A DNA stretch of 10,474 nt from Scatosoma sp045655705. Its GTDB lineage: Bacteria > Bacillota > Clostridia > Christensenellales > Borkfalkiaceae. Location of the stretch: the NCBI GenBank assembly GCA_045655705.1, contig JAZOPU010000046.1, positions 1 through 10,474 on the forward strand. The letters run 5' to 3'. A program made the translations under genes and the position numbers. Position 1 is the first letter of the stretch. Each line of letters begins with the position of its first letter. The notes beneath the pieces were generated by a model. It did not search any database, was not told the origin of the DNA, and saw only the letters and a program-made list of their open reading frames with translations. Positions 1 through 5,707 of the stretch are shown here, one piece after another.

Positions 1-366
1 GGCGCAATGCAAATGAATTTTACCCCCGATATCGGTTGGTATTATAAGAGTGCAAGCGATCGGGCGGCGGCGTGGACGGGTGTGGAATATTTTTATAACT
101 TCCTTATAAATAACGCGCAAACGCCCATCGGAAACGGCGCAGGGCCGTTTGGCGAGCCTTGTCTTGTCCACGAATTGGAAATTGGGGATTTCGTGCAATT
201 TGGTCGGGAAACGGGCGATTTTTACCATACGCCCGTGGTCGTGGGTTTTCAACGGGGCGAACCCTTGCTCGCTGCGCACAGCTACGATAGCTTGAACCGT
301 CCGTTATCTTCATGGCGTTACGAGCGCATACGCTGTATACACGTTGTTGGTGTTCGTGTTCCGTAA
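1..366 (+). CDS. Amidase_6-domain protein, C-terminal part (5' truncated by window edge)
   Basis: The reading frame is open from base 1 and ends at TAA 364-366, so this is the C-terminal part (about 121 residues) of a longer protein. The visible part resembles the putative amidase domain Amidase_6 of Firmicutes: MNFTPDIGWYY, then AAAWTGVEYFYNFL, a GPFG segment, a GDFVQFG strand, a histidine in the YHTPVVV segment, and AAHSYDSLNRPLSSW near the end. In this family the catalytic Cys lies in an N-terminal motif, which would be upstream of the window, so activity cannot be judged. The ATG at base 7 lies inside the conserved domain and is unlikely to be the true start. Such proteins are often exported cell-wall or peptide hydrolases, but the signal peptide region is not visible. 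The gene is not obviously linked to purine synthesis; a promoter separates it from purE. I see no terminator hairpin between its stop and that promoter. Confidence 0.75.
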   Translation, partial: GAMQMNFTPDIGWYYKSASDRAAAWTGVEYFYNFLINNAQTPIGNGAGPFGEPCLVHELEIGDFVQFGRETGDFYHTPVVVGFQRGEPLLAAHSYDSLNRPLSSWRYERIRCIHVVGVRVP

Positions 367-395
367 AAAAATCGTAAAAAGTCGCTTTATTACAC

Positions 396-424
396 TTGCA
401 TTTTTTTTTGGGATTTGTTATAAT
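396..424 (+). promoter_or_regulatory. Sigma-A-type promoter of the purine operon
   Basis: The -35 hexamer TTGCAT (396-401) and a perfect -10 TATAAT (419-424) are separated by exactly 17 bases. The spacer begins with a run of T (402-409). Transcription should start near base 431, about 225 bases before purE. I see no copy of the Bacillus-type PurBox (CCGAACWWT or its complement) in or near it, so PurR-type control is not supported by the sequence. Confidence 0.75.
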
Positions 425-430
425 AATGTA

Positions 431-656
431 GTGGGGAGAGTGGAGCTGTCAAAAGAAAGGAAAAAAGCGAATGGTGTACTTGCGAAAAACGGACGGTGTG
501 AACGCGTGTGGCGCGCATATGGCGCGTGGGGTTTGTTTCGGGCAAATTACGCCGATTTTGGGCAAAAAACAGTCTTTTTTAAGGTGAAAACACAAAGAGT
601 GCAATGATTGCACTCTTTTTTGATTAAATAAATTATCCTAATGGGAGAAACAATAT
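431..656 (+). promoter_or_regulatory. Long 5' leader of purE, probable attenuator region
   Basis: This stretch lies between the promoter and the purE start and contains an intrinsic terminator at 594-621, so most transcripts would stop before purE unless something prevents it. It holds two G-rich boxes at its 5' end (GTGGGG 431-436 and GTGGAG 440-445), a GC-rich inverted repeat (ACGCG 502-506 with CGCGT 523-527), and a 38-codon open frame at 471-587 with a weak ribosome binding site. I looked for hallmarks of the guanine/adenine, PRPP/ppGpp (ykkC), ZTP (pfl) and tetrahydrofolate riboswitches and could not match any of them convincingly. I also found no clear anti-terminator strand complementary to the terminator. 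The control of purE transcription by this leader is therefore inferred from position only. Confidence 0.5.
594..621 (+). terminator. Rho-independent terminator upstream of purE
   Basis: AAAGAGTGCAA (594-604) and its exact complement TTGCACTCTTT (608-618) form an 11-bp stem with the three-base loop TGA, followed by a T tract through 621. It sits downstream of the purine promoter and only 35 bases before the purE ATG. No convincing second promoter lies between it and purE: the TTGCAC within the stem is 20 bases from a poor TATCCT. It therefore looks like a conditional (attenuation) terminator, although termination of a short independent RNA is also possible. Confidence 0.75.
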
Positions 657-1151
657 ATGGCAAAAGTTGGTATTTTAATGGGCAGTAAATCGGATTTCGA
701 CGTGGTAAAACCCGCCGTTTCCGTACTCAAAAAATTCGGTGTAGAAGTGGAAGTACGCGTGATTTCCGCGCACAGAACGCCAGACGAAGCGCACGAATAC
801 GCTTTAAGCGCAAGAGCGCGCGGGATTGAAGTTTTGATTTGTGCGGCGGGGAAAGCGGCACACCTTGGCGGTGTGATTGCGGCGCTCACCACCCTGCCCG
901 TTATCGGGCTTCCTGTCAAGACGGATATGATGGGCGGGCTGGATAGCTTGCTTTCTATCGTGCAAATGCCTTCGGGTATTCCCGTGGCGACGGTAGGCGT
1001 CAACGGCGGAGAAAACGCGGGACTTTTGGCGTTGCAAATTTTGGGTATCAAATACCCCGAAATTGAAAAACAGCTCGCGGGCTATAAAAAAGCAATGCAG
1101 GATAAAATCAACGCGGACGACAAAGCGTTACAGGAAGCGTTGGAGGCGTAG
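657..1151 (+). CDS. purE: N5-carboxyaminoimidazole ribonucleotide mutase (or AIR carboxylase) PurE
   Basis: PurE converts N5-CAIR to CAIR in the cytoplasm, in the purine pathway after PurM. The protein has 164 residues, normal for the family. It shows GSKSD (residues 9-13, phosphate-binding loop), SAHRTP (37-42) with the active-site His39, AAGKAAHLGG (63-72) with His69, and the C-terminal LDSLLSIVQMPSGIPVATVG segment. SAHRTP and AAHL point to class I (mutase) rather than the animal-type class II carboxylase. The usual AGGAAHLPG reads AGKAAHLGG here, with Lys66 for Gly and Gly71 for Pro. No purK, the usual partner of class I enzymes, is in the window. The ATG is preceded by GGGAG (643-647) at 9 bases. 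It is the first gene of the operon and ends three bases before purF. Confidence 0.93.
   Translation: MAKVGILMGSKSDFDVVKPAVSVLKKFGVEVEVRVISAHRTPDEAHEYALSARARGIEVLICAAGKAAHLGGVIAALTTLPVIGLPVKTDMMGGLDSLLSIVQMPSGIPVATVGVNGGENAGLLALQILGIKYPEIEKQLAGYKKAMQDKINADDKALQEALEA
1142..1146 (+). promoter_or_regulatory. Ribosome binding site that fixes the purF start
   Basis: GGAGG lies within the last codons of purE, 8 bases before ATG 1155. The codon before the ATG is TGT and the one before that is the purE stop TAG in the same frame, so no upstream in-frame start exists. This decides that PurF begins MAVFGIFG without an N-terminal Cys. Confidence 0.8.
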
Positions 1152-1154
1152 TGT

Positions 1155-2564
1155 ATGGCAGTATTCGGTATATTCGGAACAAAGACGGAGAACGTTGCGT
1201 CGAGTGCGTATTACGGGCTCTATTCCTTGCAACACAGGGGACAGGCAAGTAGCGGTATCGTCGTGAACGACGACGGATTATTCCATGCGCACAAAGATTC
1301 GGGTATTGTCAACGACGTGTTCAGCCACCGCACGATTGCGCAGTTAGGGCTTGGACAAATGGCGCTTGGCAACGTGCGTTACGGCACGAGCGCTACCAAA
1401 GATCGTATCAACGCCGAGCCTATGGTTGTCAATCATATCAAAGGCAAGCTTGCCGTTTCCCACGACGGTGCGCTCGTCAATTACGCGGATTTAAGACGGG
1501 AGCTTGAACTCCAAGGCGCGATTTTCCACACCTCTAACGACGTGGAAGTGATTGCATATATGATCACACGTGAACGTTTGACTGCGCCGTCGATAGAAGA
1601 AGCGGTAAACCGTGCGATGGACAAGCTCAAAGGCGGATATTCCATGCTGATAATGTCACCGCAAAAGCTGATCGCCGCACGCGACGAAAACGGCGTACAC
1701 CCGCTTTGCTACGGCATTAGAGAAGACGGAGAATACGTGATTTCGAGTGAAACTTGCGCGCTTGACGCGGCGGGGGCGAAATTCGTTCGTGAAGTAGAGC
1801 CGGGGGAAATCGTGATATTCCATAAAGACGGCGTGCGTTCCATTCGCGACCATTGCGGAAAAAAACCCGAAAGGCTTTGCGTGTTTGAATATTTATATAC
1901 CGCTCGTCCCGACTCGGTAATCAACGATTGTTCGGTGCACTTGGCGAGAAAGCGCGCGGGCGCGTTTTTGGCAAAAGCCTTGCCTGTGGAAGCGGACGTC
2001 GTCATCGGCGCACCCGATTCGGGCTTGGACGCGGCGATTGGGTATTCGGAAGCGTCGGGCATTCCCTACGGTATCGGACTTATCAAAAATAAATATATCG
2101 GCAGAACGTTTATCGATCCCGGTCAAAACGTGCGGGAAGATAAAGTGAAAATAAAGCTCAATCCCGTTGCGGAAACGGTGCGGGGTAAGAGAGTGGTGCT
2201 CGTGGACGATTCTATCGTGCGCGGAACGACGATGGCGAGAGTGGTCAAACTGCTCCGCGACGCGGGCGCAAAAGAAATACACGTGCGTTCGTCCGCACCC
2301 AAATTCTTAAACCCCTGCTACTACGGTACGGATATTGGTTCGAGAGCAGAGCTTATCGCTTGCCGTCACTCTTCGGACGAAATGGCGAAAATCTTCGGCG
2401 CGGACTCGGTTGCGTTCCTGCCCCTTGAAGACGTGTTCAAGCTTGGGGAATCTGGCACTTGCAAAGGGTATTGCGCGGCGTGCTTTAACGGAGAATATCC
2501 CACGGAAATTCCCGTATCGCCCAGCGAAAATAAATTTGATCATAAAATTTCGGAAAATAAATAA
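1155..2564 (+). CDS. purF: Amidophosphoribosyltransferase PurF lacking the glutaminase nucleophile
   Basis: PurF makes 5-phosphoribosylamine from PRPP, the first committed purine step. Length (469 residues) and overall sequence fit the Bacillus-type enzyme. Residues 1 to about 230 are the Ntn glutaminase domain (QHRGQ 26-30), followed by a phosphoribosyltransferase domain with the PRPP loop VVLVDDSIVRGTT (347-359). Cys242, Cys388, Cys440 and Cys443 match the four Fe-S ligands of the B. subtilis protein. The oddity is in the glutaminase site. The protein starts MAVFGIFG, so the Cys that is normally exposed at the N terminus (CGVFGI or MCGIVGI) is missing. The oxyanion-hole HNGN reads HDGA (Asp104), and GHVRY reads GNVRY (Asn73). 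Arg75 and Asp129, expected to hold glutamine, are kept. It is therefore probably unable to hydrolyse glutamine and may use free ammonia or a partner; this is inference. It lies 3 bases after purE and 18 before purM. Confidence 0.9.
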   Translation: MAVFGIFGTKTENVASSAYYGLYSLQHRGQASSGIVVNDDGLFHAHKDSGIVNDVFSHRTIAQLGLGQMALGNVRYGTSATKDRINAEPMVVNHIKGKLAVSHDGALVNYADLRRELELQGAIFHTSNDVEVIAYMITRERLTAPSIEEAVNRAMDKLKGGYSMLIMSPQKLIAARDENGVHPLCYGIREDGEYVISSETCALDAAGAKFVREVEPGEIVIFHKDGVRSIRDHCGKKPERLCVFEYLYTARPDSVINDCSVHLARKRAGAFLAKALPVEADVVIGAPDSGLDAAIGYSEASGIPYGIGLIKNKYIGRTFIDPGQNVREDKVKIKLNPVAETVRGKRVVLVDDSIVRGTTMARVVKLLRDAGAKEIHVRSSAPKFLNPCYYGTDIGSRAELIACRHSSDEMAKIFGADSVAFLPLEDVFKLGESGTCKGYCAACFNGEYPTEIPVSPSENKFDHKISENK

Positions 2565-2582
2565 TACAGGAGAAAAAAACAA

Positions 2583-3608
2583 ATGGCTATTTCTTATAAA
2601 GACAGCGGTGTAGACGTAACGAGAGGGTATAAAGCCGTCGAGCTTATGAAAAAACACGTGAAATCCACGTATAACGAAAACGTAATCGGGGATCTGGGTT
2701 CGTTTGGCGGATTTTATTCGATTACAGGCGAAAAAATGGAAGAACCCGTGCTCGTTGCGGGTACGGACGGCGTAGGAACGAAACTCAAATATGCGTTCCT
2801 TTTGGAAAAACACGACACGATCGGTATCGACGCGGTTGCAATGTGCGTGAACGATATCGTTTGTCAAGGCGCAAAGCCCTTGTTCTTCCTTGACTACTAC
2901 GCTTGCGGTAGATTATATCCCGAAGCGGAATCGGAAGTAGTTAAAGGCATTGCCGAAGGCTGTAAGCAAGCGGGTTGCGCGCTTATTGGCGGTGAAACGG
3001 CGGAAATGCCCGGGTTCTATCCCGACGGCGAATACGACCTTGCTGGCTTTGCGGTGGGTATCGTGGATAAGAAAAAAGTTATCAACGGTAAAAATATCCA
3101 AGCGGGCGACGTTTTGATCGGTTTGAAATCGACAGGGGTACACTCCAACGGCTATTCGCTCGTTAGAAAACTCTTTGGCGACGAAGACAAAGCGGCACTT
3201 GAAAAATACGACGAAGAGCTTGGCGCAACGGCGGCGGAAGTGCTGTTAAAGCCTACGAGAATTTACGTAAAGAGCATTTTGTCTTTGATTGAAAAAGTGG
3301 AAGTGAAAGGAATCGCGCACATCACGGGCGGCGGCTTTATCGAAAACATTCCCAGAATTTTACCCGAGGGCGTGGGCTGTGAGATTGATAAAAATTCCTA
3401 TGAAGTGCCCCCCGTATTTAAAGTAATGCAAAAACGCGCGGGTATCACTGACGAACAAATTTATAACACCTTTAATATGGGTATCGGTATGGTCGTCGTG
3501 GTGGCCAAAGAGAACGTGGAAAAGGCTATGGCAAGCCTTAGAGAAACAGGCGAAGACGTGGCTGTGATCGGACAAGCGGTTGCAGGCAAAGGCGTGGTTT
3601 TGAAATGA
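2583..3608 (+). CDS. purM: Phosphoribosylformylglycinamidine cyclo-ligase (AIR synthetase) PurM
   Basis: PurM closes the imidazole ring, turning FGAM and ATP into AIR. At 341 residues it has the normal size. Motifs in order: AGTDGVGTK (59-67, part of the nucleotide site), GIDAVAMCVNDIV (81-93), GGETAEMPGFY (136-146), then GLKSTGVHSNGYSLVRK, HITGGGFIENIPRILP and FNMGIGMVVVV in the C-terminal half. AGGAG (2568-2572) stands 10 bases before the ATG. Its stop overlaps the start of purN in ATGA (3605-3608), which suggests translational coupling. Nothing looks broken. It uses the product of PurL, which is encoded further down the same operon, and supplies PurE. Confidence 0.96.
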   Translation: MAISYKDSGVDVTRGYKAVELMKKHVKSTYNENVIGDLGSFGGFYSITGEKMEEPVLVAGTDGVGTKLKYAFLLEKHDTIGIDAVAMCVNDIVCQGAKPLFFLDYYACGRLYPEAESEVVKGIAEGCKQAGCALIGGETAEMPGFYPDGEYDLAGFAVGIVDKKKVINGKNIQAGDVLIGLKSTGVHSNGYSLVRKLFGDEDKAALEKYDEELGATAAEVLLKPTRIYVKSILSLIEKVEVKGIAHITGGGFIENIPRILPEGVGCEIDKNSYEVPPVFKVMQKRAGITDEQIYNTFNMGIGMVVVVAKENVEKAMASLRETGEDVAVIGQAVAGKGVVLK

Positions 3609-4222
3609 AAAAAATAGCGGTGTTTGCGTCGGGCGGCGGCACGGATTTTCAATCGGTGATCGACGCCAACGCAAAAGAAAATTTTTGTGAAATTGCGTAT
3701 TTGGTTGCGTCCAAACCGCAAATCGGCGCGATTACCCGTGCGGAAAAAGCGGGGATAAAAACGCTGGTTTTTGAAAAGGACAAATACGCGGACAAGCAAG
3801 CTTTCTACGACGAAGTAGCGAAAATCTTAAAAGCAAACGGCGTGGAGCTTGTCGTGCTTGCGGGTTGGCTTTCGGTCGTTCCCGCGTCGTTTATCAAGAC
3901 GTTTGAAAACGCAATCATCAACATTCACCCCTCCCTTATCCCTGCCTTTTGCGGTATGGGATATTACGGTTTAAGGGTACATACGGCGGCGATCGAATAC
4001 GGCGTGAAACTCAGCGGTGCAACGGTGCATTTCGTGGAAGCGGACGTGGACGGGGGTGCAATCATTATGCAACGCGCGGTGGAAGTGTTGCCTAGCGACA
4101 CGCCCGAAGATTTGCAAGCAAGAATACTCAAAGAAGAACATAAAATGTTACCGCTTTGCGTGAAACTTTTTTGTGAAAACAAAATCGTGAAAAAAGGCAG
4201 AACGGTAGAGATAAAAGAATAA
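3605..4222 (+). CDS. purN: Phosphoribosylglycinamide formyltransferase PurN
   Basis: PurN transfers a formyl group from 10-formyltetrahydrofolate to GAR, giving FGAR. The protein has 205 residues, typical of the folate-dependent enzyme. The phosphate-binding loop reads ASGGGTDFQ (8-16; ASGNGSNFQ-like in many homologues). The catalytic set is present: Asn106 and His108 in INIHPSLIPAF, and Asp149 in the VDGG segment after SGATVHFVEAD. The CGMGYYGLRVH segment is like that of Clostridia enzymes. The start codon overlaps the purM stop by four bases and the Shine-Dalgarno region lies within purM, so it is probably translated by coupling. A 207-base gap filled with hairpin repeats follows. In many Firmicutes purH is the next gene, but it is absent here. 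Confidence 0.95.
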   Translation: MKKIAVFASGGGTDFQSVIDANAKENFCEIAYLVASKPQIGAITRAEKAGIKTLVFEKDKYADKQAFYDEVAKILKANGVELVVLAGWLSVVPASFIKTFENAIINIHPSLIPAFCGMGYYGLRVHTAAIEYGVKLSGATVHFVEADVDGGAIIMQRAVEVLPSDTPEDLQARILKEEHKMLPLCVKLFCENKIVKKGRTVEIKE

Positions 4223-4226
4223 TACA

Positions 4227-4412
4227 AAGTGAAGTATTTGCTTTGTAAGCAAAAGTGAAGTATTGACTTACGTCAAAGTGAAGTTTGCCCCTTTGGGGCA
4301 AGTTGTGGGATAATACAATAACTTTTTCGCGAAGCGAAAAAACTTCACTTGTGCATAGCACATACTTCACTACGAAGTTACTTCACTTTTCACAAAGTGA
4401 AAAACTTCACTA
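4227..4412. repeat. AAGTGAAGT / palindrome array, three direct then four inverted motifs
   Basis: The nine-base motif AAGTGAAGT occurs at 4227-4235, 4253-4261 and 4276-4284. Its complement ACTTCACTT follows at 4342-4350 and 4380-4388, with ACTTCACTA (8 of 9) at 4364-4372 and 4404-4412. Between the motifs lie different short palindromes: TTTGCTT/AAGCAAA (4237-4243, 4247-4253), TTGAC/GTCAA (4263-4267, 4272-4276), TTGCCCC/GGGGCAA (4285-4291, 4295-4301), TTTTTCGC/GCGAAAAA (4323-4330, 4334-4341), TGTGC/GCACA (4350-4354, 4358-4362) and TTTTCAC/GTGAAAA (4387-4393, 4397-4403). The spacer between the second and third inverted copies has only a weak hairpin. The two halves can also pair with each other through the motifs. 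The unit is therefore a constant motif plus a stem that keeps pairing but changes sequence. It encodes no protein that I can support. A role in mRNA folding, stability or recombination is inference. Confidence 0.85.
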
Positions 4413-4417
4413 TTTCA

Positions 4418-4423
4418 AAGGAG
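4418..4423 (+). promoter_or_regulatory. Ribosome binding site that fixes the purD start
   Basis: AAGGAG ends 6 bases before ATG 4430, and the protein from this ATG begins MNVLVIGNGGREHA, exactly as PurD should. The frame is open upstream to 4349, but that extension runs through the hairpin repeats and has no PurD similarity. Confidence 0.85.
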
Positions 4424-4429
4424 AAAATT

Positions 4430-5704
4430 ATGAACGTTTTGGTGATAGGAAACGGCGGTAGAGAGCACGCGATCGTGCAGGCGCTCGCAAAATCGCCCAG
4501 GGTAGATAAAATTTACGCAATGAAAGGTAACGCGGGGATTGGAGAAATTGCCGAGCTTGTCAACGTGGATTATTGCGATTTGAAAGCGGTGGGCGATTGG
4601 GTGGATAGCCATAAAGACGTGGAGTACACCGTTATCGCACCCGACGACCCTTTGGCACTGGGGCTTGCGGACGAGCTGGAAAGCCGCGGACACCGCGTGT
4701 TCGGGCCGAGAAAGAACGCCGCCATTATCGAAGCGAGCAAAGCTTTCTCCAAAGCACTTATGAAAAAATACAATATTCCCACGGCGAAATACGAAACGTT
4801 TTCCGACTATGAGAGCGCGAAAGCGTACGTGGATACCTGCGATATTCCCGTCGTATTAAAAGCGGACGGCTTGGCGCTTGGCAAGGGCGTGCTCATTTGC
4901 AAAACGCGCGAAGAAGCCCAAGACGGCATTAAAGAAATGATGCTGGATAAAAAATTCGGAAATGCAGGCAACACCGTCGTCGTGGAAGAATTTTTAGAAG
5001 GACCGGAAGTGTCCGCGCTCGCGTTCACCGACGGTAAAACGCTCAAACCTATGATCACGAGCTGCGATCATAAACGCGTGTTCGATCACGACGAAGGGTT
5101 GAATACGGGCGGTATGGGTACGTTTGCTCCCGCGCCGTTCTACGGGGAAAAGACGGAAAAAGAAGTTTTGGAAAAGATTATGATCCCCACCGTGAACGCA
5201 ATGAACGCGGAAGGAAGAACGTTCAAAGGCGTGCTCTATTTCGGGCTTATGAAAACCAAAGACGGTATGAAAGTTATTGAATACAATTCCCGCTTTGGCG
5301 ATCCTGAAACGCAAGTTATTTTGCCCATGCTCAAAACGGATCTGATGGATATTTTTGAAGCGGTAACCGACGAAAAACTTGCCGATATCAATATCGAATG
5401 GGAAACGGGTTCTTGCGTGTGCGTGGTGCTTGCAAGCGGTGGATACCCCGAGGCGTATGCCAAGGGCAAGGAGATCACGATTGGCGATTTGGACGAAGGC
5501 GTGGTGCTTTGCCATGCAGGTACGGCAATCAAGGACGGTAAATTGGTTACGAGCGGGGGCAGAGTGCTTGGGGTTTGCGCCAAGGGCGAAAGTTTAGAAG
5601 ACGCGCGAAAGAAAGCGTATGCAAACGTAGAAAAAGTAAACTTTGAAAAAATGCATTACCGCACGGATATCGGTGTGAAATATAAAGACGTGGAGAGAGA
5701 ATAA
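4430..5704 (+). CDS. purD: Phosphoribosylamine-glycine ligase (GAR synthetase) PurD
   Basis: PurD joins glycine to phosphoribosylamine using ATP, the second step of the pathway, acting on the unstable PurF product. The protein has 424 residues, close to the B. subtilis enzyme. It is an ATP-grasp ligase: GNGGREHA (7-14) in the N domain, VVLKADGLALGKGV (141-154) and VVEEFLEGPEVS (184-195) in the ATP-grasp region, DHKRVFDHDEGLNTGGMG (213-230), and the metal-binding EYNSRFGDPETQ (284-295), where Glu284 and Asn286 are the expected ligands. All are intact. Its start follows the repeat array, and it ends three bases before purL. Because the array separates it from purN, its expression may depend on read-through of those hairpins, or on a weak promoter-like pair inside them (4285-4290 and 4309-4314). 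Confidence 0.96.
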   Translation: MNVLVIGNGGREHAIVQALAKSPRVDKIYAMKGNAGIGEIAELVNVDYCDLKAVGDWVDSHKDVEYTVIAPDDPLALGLADELESRGHRVFGPRKNAAIIEASKAFSKALMKKYNIPTAKYETFSDYESAKAYVDTCDIPVVLKADGLALGKGVLICKTREEAQDGIKEMMLDKKFGNAGNTVVVEEFLEGPEVSALAFTDGKTLKPMITSCDHKRVFDHDEGLNTGGMGTFAPAPFYGEKTEKEVLEKIMIPTVNAMNAEGRTFKGVLYFGLMKTKDGMKVIEYNSRFGDPETQVILPMLKTDLMDIFEAVTDEKLADINIEWETGSCVCVVLASGGYPEAYAKGKEITIGDLDEGVVLCHAGTAIKDGKLVTSGGRVLGVCAKGESLEDARKKAYANVEKVNFEKMHYRTDIGVKYKDVERE

Positions 5705-5707
5705 ACA

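Noticed and set aside
425..593. Known purine-related riboswitch (guanine, PRPP/ppGpp, ZTP, tetrahydrofolate)
   Set aside because: I could not find the conserved core sequences of these classes by eye; the leader is reported as an unclassified attenuator instead.
344..607. Open frame of 87 codons between the amidase gene and purE
   Set aside because: It overlaps the end of the amidase gene, runs through the promoter and into the terminator hairpin, has no proper ribosome binding site and resembles no family I know.
657..2564. PurE-PurF fusion through read-through of TAG
   Set aside because: The two frames are the same, but purF has its own good ribosome binding site and ATG, and there is no sign of stop-codon recoding: the other genes end at ordinary TAA or TGA stops and none has an internal TAG.
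4227..4412. CRISPR array
   Set aside because: The repeated unit is only 9 bases, the spacers are palindromes rather than unique unrelated sequence, the orientation flips midway, and no cas gene is present.
4349..4429. N-terminal extension of PurD
   Set aside because: The upstream codons lie in the hairpin repeat and do not resemble PurD; the ribosome binding site and GNGGREHA motif fit the start at 4430.
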